From a virus: 38,062 nucleotides of DNA. Shown piece by piece: positions 7,477 to 15,622 of this stretch. Within the stretch, counting starts at the first letter, position 1; every line of letters starts with the position of its first letter. The position numbers and the translations under genes were made by a program. The DNA lies in the IMG/VR virus record IMGVR_UViG_3300042503_002008, positions 1-38,062 of that record, one strand, 5' to 3'. Below the pieces are notes generated by a model, which made no database searches, was not told where the DNA came from, and was given only the letters and a program-made list of their open reading frames with translations.

Positions 7477-8068
7477 CCTAGCACATTTGACGCAAACAAC
7501 GTCTGATGTCGTCGGGCCGATTCAAGATGACGAGGCGTTGTTATTGTACGCGGTAATCAAATGCACGCACGCAACACATGTGCTTGAGGCAGGCGGGCTT
7601 GACGGCTACTCAGCGCGCAATTTTCTTGCTGCATTGGCGGGGTGTTCTGGCATCGTTTATACGGTTGACCCGATACCCGTGGTAAAACGCGGGCCAAATC
7701 ACGTAACAATTCAAAGCTGTATTTCCCAGGTTGATGTTGCCGCGCTGCCGCATTTAGATCTCGTGTTCTACGACTGTCACGTATTTGACGCGACGCTGGC
7801 GTTTCACGAAAAGGCTGTTTCGGCGGGAATCATAGACAGTCGGACGATAATCGCTATACACGACACCGGCTTACACCCGTGTCGCGCCAATGCAGACAGT
7901 GTCGAAGTTTCTCCTGGCTGCTGGGTGCACCAAGCGGTCGAACGGCGGCTTGTAAACAGTTTGGTTGAGCGCGGTTGGCACGCGGTGTGTATACATGCAG
8001 ACTGCGCGCTGCCGCTGCGGCACGGTTTGACGTTGTTGAAACAATTTTCGCCGTTACAAGTTGATTAG
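7463..8068 (+). CDS. Class I SAM-dependent methyltransferase
   Basis: 201 residues. VGPIQDDEALLLYAVIK leads into the SAM-binding motif I VLEAGGLDGYSARNF (residues 40-54), then VYTVDPIPV (acidic residue of motif II) and DLVFYDCHVFDATLAF with IIAIHDTGLHP, matching the Methyltransf_24 layout in which HDT follows a late strand. This group methylates sugars, small molecules or glycan ends. It overlaps the preceding gene by 14 bases and ends eight bases before the next ATG, so it is translated with the glycan genes. A-rich codon choice is slightly higher than in neighbours (for example aca, caa), perhaps showing separate acquisition. The acceptor is unknown. Confidence 0.8.
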   Translation: MTTYDLAHLTQTTSDVVGPIQDDEALLLYAVIKCTHATHVLEAGGLDGYSARNFLAALAGCSGIVYTVDPIPVVKRGPNHVTIQSCISQVDVAALPHLDLVFYDCHVFDATLAFHEKAVSAGIIDSRTIIAIHDTGLHPCRANADSVEVSPGCWVHQAVERRLVNSLVERGWHAVCIHADCALPLRHGLTLLKQFSPLQVD

Positions 8069-8075
8069 GCGCACT

Positions 8076-10196
8076 ATGGCTACTTCAGCGTCATCGCCCG
8101 ACGTGCACGTTGTTGCGGCACACTACAAAGAAGACACCGCGTGGTTAGACACGCTGAGATACCCGCACACCGTCATTTCTCGCGCCGGTATACCTCAAGA
8201 GACCGCGCCTAATCGCGGGAACGAGGTCGGCGTGTATCTGGAGTGGATCGTCAAGAATTACGACGCACTGCCCGATTACACTGTGTTCATTCACGCGCAT
8301 CAGCGTTCACCGCACTGCGCGGGCGACATGGCGCAGATTATCAATCAGCTCGTGTTTGATCGCGAGTACCGCAACATCAATGTCTACCCGCCGATCGCCG
8401 CCGCCTGCTTTCCCGCGCAGCTGGCAATTCTCAACCCCCACAAACACGTAATTGAAGCGGCGTTTGGTATGTCGCTGCCGCTGGAAGAGTTGCGCTTTAA
8501 TTGCTGCGGGCAGTTTTACGTGAGCCGCGCGGCTATTCAGCGCCATCCGCGGCAGGCATATCAGGCCGCGTATGACTGGCTGATGACTACGCCGCTTCAC
8601 AGCAGAGACTCTGGTCGCTTGTTAGAGTACACGTGGCATCTTCTTTTCACTGGCAACATCACAGACATGATTGAACCGCGCACAATTGCTTTCTATCACG
8701 GGCTGGGCGACTGTTCGAACTTTGCGGCGCTGCTCGCGCCGTGTATCGCCACATATGGTGACAAGGTAACCGTGGCGTGTGACGCGACAAAAGTAGCGTT
8801 GTTTGAGGCGTTTGGTATTCCAACCGTGACACCCGAAAGCCAAGAAGCCGCTGCCGCTTTGCCGCACTCGTGGTGGGAGCCGCCAAAGGACGTACCGCCT
8901 GCGGATAATGTGTTCTTCAACAATAAGAACTACCGCGGGATTGACGCGCAGCCGTTTGCGTTACCCGTGCCGCGCGACGAGTTCTGGCAGCGACACGCGG
9001 CGCAATCGGCAGGGCGCTTTAAACAGTACGCGCCGCTTGTAGAGGACTATCTCCGTGATTTGCCTCGGCCGTTGGTGCTGCTGCATAGTCACGGCAATAC
9101 GTCGGCCAGCGAAAAGAGCATGCCGGGAACACTGTCGCGCGATTTCATTGTCGAGTTTCTGCGCTTGTCTGAGGGGTCTGTGCTTGTCGCCGATTGGGAC
9201 AGTCGCACGCCGTGGGTACATTCCGGTCGCGTGCGCAATCTACGGCACCATTGGCCGGAAGATGGCTTTTTGTTGCCGTCGTTGATGGGGCTGATTCACG
9301 CAGTTGATTTGGTTGTGGGCGTGGACAGCGGGCCCTTTCATCTGGCTGGCGTTGTGAACAAGCCGTCGATTGGCGTCTGGTTCCAGCATCATCCAGTCCA
9401 TTATTCGTTGCCGCGGACGCAGTGCCTGAACATCTCGTTTGCCGATACGACTTCGAACATTCGTGGCGCCCGGGCGTTTAACACGGTTCAGGCCGCTGAG
9501 ACGCCGAATCAGGCACGGTATCTGGCTCAAGCCGCAGTTGCGATGCTAGAGTATGAACCGCCATGCCAGCTCACGCGCGCTGAGGACGTGCAACTGCGCC
9601 TGCTCACGGACAAGTGTTTTGGCGGCTACGTTGAGTATCCGGGCGTGCTCCATGCAGGCAATGTTGTTTATGATCGCAGCATCAGTTTCAATTACATGTT
9701 CGATCATCTTTTTAACGGCGGCCCAGGAAAACTGATTGTCGAGACTGGCTGCATCCGCGCGGACAACGACTGGGCCGGGGCGGGGTACTCGACATTCTTG
9801 TTCGGCTTGTTGGCGGCACGCACTCACGGCCGTGTCATCAGCTTTGACATCACGCCGGAATACGTGAACTACGCCAACGACGTCTGCAGGCCGCTGGGCT
9901 GCGTGACGGTCGAGCAGCGTGATTCGGTCGAAGGGATCGCGGCCATCAAGGAGCCGATTAACCTGCTGTATTTGGACAGCATGGACTGTTATGTCCCTGG
10001 ATATGCCGAGCACGGACTACGAGAAGCGCAGGTCGGCGCTGGCCGGGTTGCGCACAACGGGCTCATCGTGTTTGACGACACGCTCTACGAAGGCTCGACG
10101 TGCCGCGGCAAAGGCGAACTCGGCGTGCCTTGGCTGCTAAAGAACGGCTGGAAGGTTGTGTTCGCCGGACATCAGGTCGTCTTGGCGAGGGCGTGA
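8076..10196 (+). CDS. Three-domain DUF3431 / GT9-like / methyltransferase fusion
   Basis: 706 residues. Residues about 1-200 resemble DUF3431: VHVVAAHYKEDTAWLD, then PNRGNEVGVYLEWIVKNYD, DYTVFIHAHQRSPH and an IEP ending. Residues about 205-480 look like a GT9 (heptosyltransferase-type) domain: YHGLGDCSNFAALL, LVLLHSHGNT, then LMGLIHAVDLVVGVDSGPFHLAG, the nucleotide-sugar-binding signature. Residues about 540-706 form a class I methyltransferase: IVETGCIRADNDWAG, VISFDITPEY, LLYLDSMD, LIVFDDTLYEG. ATG 8076 (AGG at 8066-8068) is preferred to the in-frame TTG at 8061. A single polypeptide carrying a sugar-transfer and a methyl-transfer domain would fit glycan elongation with capping. DUF3431 has no assigned reaction; its fold looks glycosyltransferase-like. 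No frameshift is seen within the fusion. Confidence 0.75.
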   Translation: MATSASSPDVHVVAAHYKEDTAWLDTLRYPHTVISRAGIPQETAPNRGNEVGVYLEWIVKNYDALPDYTVFIHAHQRSPHCAGDMAQIINQLVFDREYRNINVYPPIAAACFPAQLAILNPHKHVIEAAFGMSLPLEELRFNCCGQFYVSRAAIQRHPRQAYQAAYDWLMTTPLHSRDSGRLLEYTWHLLFTGNITDMIEPRTIAFYHGLGDCSNFAALLAPCIATYGDKVTVACDATKVALFEAFGIPTVTPESQEAAAALPHSWWEPPKDVPPADNVFFNNKNYRGIDAQPFALPVPRDEFWQRHAAQSAGRFKQYAPLVEDYLRDLPRPLVLLHSHGNTSASEKSMPGTLSRDFIVEFLRLSEGSVLVADWDSRTPWVHSGRVRNLRHHWPEDGFLLPSLMGLIHAVDLVVGVDSGPFHLAGVVNKPSIGVWFQHHPVHYSLPRTQCLNISFADTTSNIRGARAFNTVQAAETPNQARYLAQAAVAMLEYEPPCQLTRAEDVQLRLLTDKCFGGYVEYPGVLHAGNVVYDRSISFNYMFDHLFNGGPGKLIVETGCIRADNDWAGAGYSTFLFGLLAARTHGRVISFDITPEYVNYANDVCRPLGCVTVEQRDSVEGIAAIKEPINLLYLDSMDCYVPGYAEHGLREAQVGAGRVAHNGLIVFDDTLYEGSTCRGKGELGVPWLLKNGWKVVFAGHQVVLARA

Positions 10197-10197
10197 T

Positions 10198-11184
10198 ATG
10201 ACGGACGCCCCGCGCAAGGTCATTTTCCGTAACTTCCAAAGCCCAGGCGATCTCGTGATGCTGCTGTACGGCATCAAGAGTCTTCACGAGTCGCATCCCG
10301 GTAAATTCATTACTGACGTGCATTGCGGCGTCAAAGATATCTTTCTCGGCAATCCGCTGATCACTGATTTAGATCCGCTGGCAACCGACGTGTCGCTCAT
10401 CGAAGCCGACTATCCGCTGATCCATCGCAGCAATGATTACCCGGTGCGGTTTGTCGAGGCGTTCGGCGCCGCAATGGCCGAGAAACTGGGCGTCACGATC
10501 ACGCCAACGCGATTTCAGAGCGCGATTCACATTCTGCCCGAGGAGTACGGCTGGTTCTCCGCTGTGCGCGAGATTCTGGGCAAAGACGTGCCGTACTGGG
10601 TGCTAAACGCCGGGCACAAGTACGACTACACGGCTAAAGCATGGTCTTTCGAGCGGTACCAAGAACTCGTGGATCGCTGCTCGAACGTGTGGTTTGTGCA
10701 GGTCGGGTCGGGCGAGCACGCGCACCCAAAGCTAGAAGGCAAAAACCTGATCAACATGGTGGGCAAAACAGACGCCCGCCAGCTGATCCGCATGGTGCAT
10801 AATGCGTTCGGCGTGATCTCGGGCGTGAGTTTTCCGATGCACCTGGCGTACGCCGTGCCGCCGCATCCACGATTCAAGCGCTCCAGCCGCGCGAACATTA
10901 CACTTGCAGGCGGCCGTGAACCAGCGCATTGGGAGCATGGACCAAACCACCAATTTTTGCACACTTGCGGTATGCTGCCGTGCTGCCAAACTGGTGGGTG
11001 TTGGCGTAGTCGTGTGGTGCCGCTGCAAGACAACGACGACAAAGACGCCGCGCTGTGCTCGCGTCCGGTCGTTATGGCAAACGGCCAGTGGATTGGCGAG
11101 TGCATGGCGCTCATCACGGTCGATGACGTGGCAAAGCTGGTTGAACGGTACATGAGCTATCTGGATTACGAACCCAAGTTCTGA
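10198..11184 (+). CDS. GT9-family glycosyltransferase (heptosyltransferase-like)
   Basis: 328 residues from ATG 10198, one base after the previous stop. It opens IFRNFQSPGDLVMLLYGIKSL, the GT9 N-terminal acceptor-side motif, with a second Rossmann half at YWVLNAGHKYDYTAK. The nucleotide-sugar signature region NMVGKTDARQLIRMVHNAFGVISGVSFPMHLAYAV aligns with the heptosyltransferase motif, but the usual D-S-G before PMH is G-V-S-F here. A Cys-rich stretch (HTCGMLPCCQTGGC near residue 263-276, plus LCSRPV and GECM) may bind metal; it also occurs in a subgroup of proteobacterial and phage GT9 proteins. The enzyme would add a heptose or related sugar from a nucleotide-sugar. It contains GATATC-motif copy 4. 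Confidence 0.78.
   Translation: MTDAPRKVIFRNFQSPGDLVMLLYGIKSLHESHPGKFITDVHCGVKDIFLGNPLITDLDPLATDVSLIEADYPLIHRSNDYPVRFVEAFGAAMAEKLGVTITPTRFQSAIHILPEEYGWFSAVREILGKDVPYWVLNAGHKYDYTAKAWSFERYQELVDRCSNVWFVQVGSGEHAHPKLEGKNLINMVGKTDARQLIRMVHNAFGVISGVSFPMHLAYAVPPHPRFKRSSRANITLAGGREPAHWEHGPNHQFLHTCGMLPCCQTGGCWRSRVVPLQDNDDKDAALCSRPVVMANGQWIGECMALITVDDVAKLVERYMSYLDYEPKF
10333..10346 (+). repeat. Directional GATATC motif, copy 4 (least typical)
   Basis: AAAGATATCTTTCT in the GT9 gene (K-D-I-F). The only copy with TC instead of TG after the core; the 12 central bases AAAGATATCTTT form a perfect palindrome. Confidence 0.45.
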
Positions 11185-11194
11185 AGGAGCAGAG

Positions 11195-11701
11195 ATGGCA
11201 AACTCAGTCGATATTCGTTGGATGGAAGCCGCGTTGATTGCGGCGGCGAACTTCTCCGGCGATCCTCGGACACAAAACGGCGCGGTAATCGTGACGCACA
11301 GTGACGGCGGTTTCTCTGATCGTCACGTACTCGGCACGAACCATTTTCCAAAAAACATCGCCGTGACGCCCGAGCGGCTAGACTCGGCTGTAAAGCTCAA
11401 ATACATGCAGCACGCAGAAAGATCAGCAATCTATAGCGCAGCCGCGCTTGGAATGCCCACGCTTAAAGCCACGATGTATTGTCCGTGGTTTGCGTGCCTT
11501 GAATGCAGCAAAGCCATTATCGGTGCAGGTATCGCGCGTGTTGTCGGCTTGCGCAAGCCGCGGCTGCTTACGCCAGACCGATGGAGCGCTACAATTGCGG
11601 AAGCTGATGCGCTGTTGCACGAGGCCGGTGTTATCACTGACTTTCTGGAAGACGAAATTGGCGTCGAGATTCTGTTCAACGGCGAAAAGGTAGTGATGTG
11701 A
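11195..11701 (+). CDS. Deoxycytidylate-deaminase-like enzyme
   Basis: 168 residues, zinc-dependent cytidine/deoxycytidylate deaminase fold. Zinc and catalytic residues are HAE at 73-75 (QHAERSAIY) and C101-x2-C104 in CPWFACLEC, replacing the more usual PCxxC. The N-terminal helix and DPRTQNGAVIV strand match dCMP deaminases, in which dCMP is converted to dUMP to feed thymidylate synthesis. Without neighbouring nucleotide genes other than the HAD protein, a role in making an unusual base or nucleotide-sugar is equally possible. AAGGAG lies six bases before ATG 11195. It overlaps the following GTG start by GTGA. Confidence 0.82.
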   Translation: MANSVDIRWMEAALIAAANFSGDPRTQNGAVIVTHSDGGFSDRHVLGTNHFPKNIAVTPERLDSAVKLKYMQHAERSAIYSAAALGMPTLKATMYCPWFACLECSKAIIGAGIARVVGLRKPRLLTPDRWSATIAEADALLHEAGVITDFLEDEIGVEILFNGEKVVM

Positions 11702-12114
11702 CTCCACACCGTAAGACCGTCATCGCGCTGGACTTCGACCGCACGTTCACGAGCGACATTCCGTTTTGGCGGACGTTTGTGCTGCATGCGATGGAGCGCG
11801 GGCATGCGGTGTACTGTGTAACTGCTCGGCATGATAACGAGACAAACCGTAAACAGATCGAAGAGCTGTTCGGCCCGGTCGTGTTTCCGCAGCTGGGCGG
11901 CGTAATTTACACCCAGCACCAGTCCAAGCGGGCAATTGCGCAGGGTTTGGGCGTACGGGTCGACATCTGGATTGACGATATGCCCGAGGGTGTAGGCAAG
12001 CAATCCAAGCGCGACTTTCAAAAACACGAGTTACAGCACAAGGTTTACGAAGAGCTGCCTGTCTTCCAGCCCGACGTCGTGTGCCCTACGGAAGTCTGGA
12101 AACCGGCACAATAG
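11698..12114 (+). CDS. HAD-superfamily phosphatase
   Basis: 138 residues from GTG 11698, overlapping the deaminase stop. HAD motif I is ALDFDRTFT (D12 nucleophile, D14 acid), motif II VTAR near residue 42, motif IV WIDDMPE near residue 98; the cap is minimal. Such small phage HAD proteins hydrolyse phosphate esters, often nucleotides or sugar phosphates. Coupling to the deaminase hints that the two act on the same nucleotide pool, although 5'-nucleotidase activity is not demonstrable from sequence. The stop TAG (12112-12114) lies inside GATATC-motif copy 5, and a hairpin with a short T run follows. Confidence 0.8.
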   Translation: MTPHRKTVIALDFDRTFTSDIPFWRTFVLHAMERGHAVYCVTARHDNETNRKQIEELFGPVVFPQLGGVIYTQHQSKRAIAQGLGVRVDIWIDDMPEGVGKQSKRDFQKHELQHKVYEELPVFQPDVVCPTEVWKPAQ

Positions 12115-12124
12115 ATATCAATGT
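12111..12124 (+). repeat. Directional GATATC motif, copy 5
   Basis: ATAGATATCAATGT, overlapping the HAD gene stop and abutting the terminator-like hairpin, 39 bases before the UDP-galactopyranose mutase start. Mostly noncoding. Confidence 0.55.
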
Positions 12125-12148
12125 GCCGCGCTCCGCGGGCACAGTTTT
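12123..12148 (+). terminator. Terminator-like hairpin
   Basis: GTGCCGCG (12123-12130) pairs with CGCGGGCAC (12134-12142) with one bulged base, then AGTTTT. A short GC-rich stem plus four T is a weak intrinsic terminator signal between the HAD and mutase genes. Confidence 0.45.
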
Positions 12149-12162
12149 CATGGAGCTACGTC

Positions 12163-13257
12163 ATGGACGACGTTCTCATTGTGGGCAGCGGTATGTTCGG
12201 CGCCGTCTTTGCCCGGCAGTGCCTCGACGCTGGCAAATCTGTGCGCGTGCTGGAGCGCCGCGATCACGTTGCCGGAAACTGCTACACCAAGAACGTAGAC
12301 GGCATCGAGCAGCACGTCTACGGGCCGCACATCTTCCATACAAACAGTCCGAAGATCTGGGACTACGTTCGGCAGTTTGGCAGCTTCAACAACTTCGTGA
12401 ACAGGCCCAAGGTCAACTACCACAGCAAGCTGTATTCGTTTCCGATCAACCTGTTCACGCTCTACCAGTTGTGGAACGTCTCGACGCCGGAAGAAGCGCG
12501 CGCGGCCCTAGACAAAGTCCGCGTGCCTATCGCTGAGCCCCGGAACCTGGAAGAGTGGGCGCTGTCTCAGGTCGGCGAAGAGCTGTATCAGACGTTCATC
12601 TACGGCTACACCAAGAAGCAGTGGATGCGCGAGCCCCGCGAGCTGCCCGCGTCGATTATCAAGCGGCTGCCCATCCGGCTGAACTTCGACGACAACTACT
12701 TCACGGACCGGTACCAGGGTATTCCAGAAGCGGGCTACACCGCGCTGCTTGGTAATATGCTCGTCGGCGCGCGTATTGAGTTGGGCGTGGACTACCTTTT
12801 GGCGCGCGACTACTGGGACGCGCAGGCTAAAACCGTCGTGTTCACCGGCTGCCTCGACCAGTTCTACGGCTACCGGTACGGCCAGCTCGACTATCGAACG
12901 CTGCGGTTTGAGACATTGCGTGAAAACATCTCGGATTATCAAGGCAACGCGGTGATCAACTACACCGGCAGGGAGCCCTACACCCGCGTCGTTGAGCACA
13001 AGCACTTTGCGGGCGCGCAGACGCCGCACACGCTCGTCACGTGGGAGTACCCCGACGCCTGGCAGCCCAACAGCGTGCCGTACTACCCCATCAACGACGA
13101 CAAGAACAGCGCGCTTTACGCCCAGTACGCCGCCCTCGCCCGCCAAGAAACAAAATACCTCTTTGGTGGGAGACTGGCCGAGTTTAGATACTATGACATG
13201 CACCAGGTGATCGGCAGCGCGCTGACGTCGGCGGCGCAGTTTCTTGGAGTGAAATGA
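12163..13257 (+). CDS. glf: UDP-galactopyranose mutase
   Basis: 364 residues, normal length for the family. The FAD-binding Rossmann start is VGSGMFGAVFARQC with ERRDHVAGNCYTKNVDGIEQ after it. YGPHIFHTN contains the conserved substrate-side His. YTKKQW near residue 149 and the C-terminal RLAEFRYYDMHQVIG, which contacts flavin, are both family hallmarks. The enzyme interconverts UDP-galactopyranose and UDP-galactofuranose using reduced FAD in the cytoplasm, so the cassette can supply galactofuranose. GGAG at 12150-12153 selects ATG 12163. The end overlaps the next gene (TGATG). This is the most securely identified sugar enzyme here and shows that the phage changes or makes a galactofuranose-containing glycan. 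Confidence 0.95.
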   Translation: MDDVLIVGSGMFGAVFARQCLDAGKSVRVLERRDHVAGNCYTKNVDGIEQHVYGPHIFHTNSPKIWDYVRQFGSFNNFVNRPKVNYHSKLYSFPINLFTLYQLWNVSTPEEARAALDKVRVPIAEPRNLEEWALSQVGEELYQTFIYGYTKKQWMREPRELPASIIKRLPIRLNFDDNYFTDRYQGIPEAGYTALLGNMLVGARIELGVDYLLARDYWDAQAKTVVFTGCLDQFYGYRYGQLDYRTLRFETLRENISDYQGNAVINYTGREPYTRVVEHKHFAGAQTPHTLVTWEYPDAWQPNSVPYYPINDDKNSALYAQYAALARQETKYLFGGRLAEFRYYDMHQVIGSALTSAAQFLGVK

Positions 13258-14720
13258 TGGTCTCGTATGATTCGAGCAAGCTGTACGTTTGCGTGACGTA
13301 CACGCCGGAGTTTCAATCGCTTCTCGATAATCTCTGCACGTCGCTGACGCACCCCAACATCGAGATGCACGTCAACCGGGCTGTCTTGCAGACGCGCTAT
13401 GACGGCTTTCGCAGTCGCGGATGGTTTGAATGCCTGAAGCTCAAGCTGCAGTTCTTCTACGCCTTCTTTTCGAAGCTTCCGGACGGCGCTGTTGTCTGCT
13501 CAATCGACGCTGACATCCAGTTTTTTCAGCCGGAGCGGCTGTATGAGCTGAAGCAGCAACTCGACCGCTCGACGCTTGAATGTTACGGGCAGGCCGAATA
13601 CCAGACGCGTTGGATCGACAGGCCGAACACGGGTGTTGCCAACGGCGGGTTTTTCATGCTCAAGAAAACAGCGCGCGTGCTGGAATGGCTGCAGGCTGTT
13701 TTGGCGCAGAACTTCAATCGGCGCTTTCTGGGCGATCAGGAATATCTGAACCACTTTATGCGGCAGAAGCGCGTGCAGTATCAGCTGCTTCCGCCCCAGG
13801 CGTTTTTGCACGGCGGCCCAATCGTGGCAAACGATCTTGGCTTTATCGCGCCAAAACAGCTCGTGATGCACCACGCCACGTACTGTAAGACGGTCGAAGA
13901 GAAGCAGGCGCAGATGACGACGCTGCGGACAATGTGCGGGCTGGCGCCCGTGGACTGGCGCCGCGTGAAGAACACAAACCCGAACGTCGTTGCTTATGTC
14001 GACGGGCGGAACGACAACTCGTATACGCCCGACAAACAGTATGCGCTGGTGTTGTCGCGGTGCACCGAGGACGTGTCATGGGCGGCACAATGGAAAGACA
14101 CGCTCGACGTGTTCGTGTACAGCAAGTGCGGCGCGGCTGAACCCGCGTTCAAAGCGACGTGGCTGACGCTGCCCAACGTCGGCCGCGAATCGCACACATA
14201 CCTGGCGCACATCATCGACCACTACGACAACCTGCACGAGGTCACGATCTTTCTGCAGGGGCGGATCGACGACGCGCAGGCGTATCCGGCTAACCAGCTC
14301 ATGAAGTACATCGAGCCCGCCAAGAAAAACGGGTTCAGCGCGTCACACCTGATGCTGGTCAAGCCGTCGCACTGGGACAACATCAATTTCCTGGCAATCC
14401 CGAAGTACGCGCCGAAAGTGCGGTCCGGCGCCTTACGCATCAATAAAACGGGCTTGCTGGCTTTTGCGCACCGGCATTTCGGCAAGCTGCCGGTGTTAGC
14501 TGTGAGCACCTACACCGGGTGTTTTGCTGTTAGCCGCGAAGCCATCCAGAAGTACCCGAAGTCGTTCTACGTGCAGCTCCGGGATATCCTGGGCGACCAC
14601 AACGACCCTGAAGAGGGCCATTTTATGGAGCGGCTTTGGGCGCACATGTTTAGCGGCACCGCGTACGTGCCGGAACTGCTGGGTATTCCTGAAAACAAGC
14701 GCGATAAGTTTGTGTACTAG
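13257..14720 (+). CDS. GT-A glycosyltransferase fused to a DUF3431 domain
   Basis: 487 residues. Residues about 1-215 form a GT-A nucleotide-diphospho-sugar transferase: YVCVTYTPEFQSLL start, long first loop, and a DxD motif in CSIDADIQFF near residues 82-91, with NGGFFMLKK and GDQEYLNHF typical of GT77-like enzymes. Residues about 255-487 resemble DUF3431: YALVLSRCTEDVSWAAQW, LPNVGRESHTYLAHIIDHYD, VTIFLQGRIDD, and GCFAVSREAIQKYP. It shares this domain with the three-domain fusion at 8076, where DUF3431 is N-terminal, so the domain has been joined to two different transferases in one locus. ATG 13257 (GGAG at 13246-13249) is favoured over ATG 13254. Confidence 0.75.
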   Translation: MVSYDSSKLYVCVTYTPEFQSLLDNLCTSLTHPNIEMHVNRAVLQTRYDGFRSRGWFECLKLKLQFFYAFFSKLPDGAVVCSIDADIQFFQPERLYELKQQLDRSTLECYGQAEYQTRWIDRPNTGVANGGFFMLKKTARVLEWLQAVLAQNFNRRFLGDQEYLNHFMRQKRVQYQLLPPQAFLHGGPIVANDLGFIAPKQLVMHHATYCKTVEEKQAQMTTLRTMCGLAPVDWRRVKNTNPNVVAYVDGRNDNSYTPDKQYALVLSRCTEDVSWAAQWKDTLDVFVYSKCGAAEPAFKATWLTLPNVGRESHTYLAHIIDHYDNLHEVTIFLQGRIDDAQAYPANQLMKYIEPAKKNGFSASHLMLVKPSHWDNINFLAIPKYAPKVRSGALRINKTGLLAFAHRHFGKLPVLAVSTYTGCFAVSREAIQKYPKSFYVQLRDILGDHNDPEEGHFMERLWAHMFSGTAYVPELLGIPENKRDKFVY

Positions 14721-14721
14721 C

Positions 14722-15351
14722 ATGGCAATCGACTTTCAACGCGTTCCGGCGTTCTGCATCAACCTCGACACGCGGCCTGATCGCTGGGCGCAGATGGAGG
14801 CTGAATTCCAAAAAGTGCGCTGGCCGCTTTCACGCTGGCCCGCTGTGCGGCACGACAGCGCACCAGCTCCGAACGTTGTCAAAGAGCACGCAGGCGCGCT
14901 TGATAGTCACCGGCAGCTGTGGCAAAAATGCTTGGACGACAAACTCGACGTGCTGGCGGTGTTTGAAGACGACATCGTGTTGCCATCGAACTTCATTGAT
15001 ATCTTTGCGCGCGCGTCTGCGGAGCTACCCGCAAACTGGGCAATGTGGCACTTGCATTCTTCGCGCGCCAAGACTGCGCCCGCGGGTCAATATCTCGTGC
15101 GCATTCTTTCGTCGATGTGGGGCGCGCACGGCTATCTGATTCGGCCTGCGGCGTGTGCCGCGCTGTTGGCTATCCCTGGTTACGAGCCTGCGGATTATCG
15201 AATGACGAAAACGTATCTAAGCGCCGGTGGCCAGCCGTTGGGCACGGCGACGAGGTCGGCGCTGTGTTTTCAGCGCGGCGACGACAGCGATATCCCAGCT
15301 ACCGCGCAGTTACGCTTTTGGCGAGAGCAGCGGCAAAAATACTGCCGTTAA
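14722..15351 (+). CDS. GT25-family glycosyltransferase
   Basis: 209 residues starting one base after the previous stop. CINLDTRPDRWAQME at the N-terminus and VLAVFEDDIVLPSNF in the middle (DD of the GT25 signature) identify the lipooligosaccharide galactosyltransferase / LpsA-type family. SSMWGAHGYLIRPAACAAL matches the family's third conserved block. These enzymes transfer a hexose from a UDP-sugar to lipooligosaccharide or to hydroxylysine-type acceptors. It closes the glycan cassette; a 346-base gene-free region follows. Contains GATATC-motif copy 6 (F-I-D-I-F-A-R). Confidence 0.85.
   Translation: MAIDFQRVPAFCINLDTRPDRWAQMEAEFQKVRWPLSRWPAVRHDSAPAPNVVKEHAGALDSHRQLWQKCLDDKLDVLAVFEDDIVLPSNFIDIFARASAELPANWAMWHLHSSRAKTAPAGQYLVRILSSMWGAHGYLIRPAACAALLAIPGYEPADYRMTKTYLSAGGQPLGTATRSALCFQRGDDSDIPATAQLRFWREQRQKYCR
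14995..15008 (+). repeat. Directional GATATC motif, copy 6
   Basis: ATTGATATCTTTGC inside the GT25 gene. It extends to an 18-base identity with noncoding copy 2 (5611-5628), although no upstream complement exists here to form the same hairpin. Confidence 0.55.
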
Positions 15352-15408
15352 AGCCGGTTGGGCGATTCGCGCTCTTTGGCAACTCGCTTTGCGCCCATAC
15401 ATGAAAAC

Positions 15409-15423
15409 GTGATAAAGTATCAC
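15409..15423. promoter_or_regulatory. Palindromic operator-like site
   Basis: GTGATA-AAG-TATCAC, a perfect 15-base two-fold symmetric site in gene-free DNA. Size and symmetry suit a dimeric helix-turn-helix repressor. It overlaps a weak -10-like TAAAGT. Confidence 0.4.
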
Positions 15424-15604
15424 ATGCGTGGCAGTGTCACGCAAAAGCCGCAAGTTGGTCGTGGTGGCCGATCGGTTAGGTGCTATTTCAGTAGCATGGA
15501 TGCTGCTGGGGTAGCGGGTTCCGTGGTCAGAGCACGCCGTGAACACGGTTGGAGGCGCGGTGAATGCCACACGGGGCAGCAATGCCTTTGTAAGTCACCG
15601 TGAA

Positions 15605-15622
15605 GCTGCAGCTTGCTGCAGC
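15605..15622 (+). other. Perfect 7-bp hairpin
   Basis: GCTGCAG / CTTG loop / CTGCAGC, located 75-93 bases before the holin-like gene. No T run follows. Confidence 0.5.
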
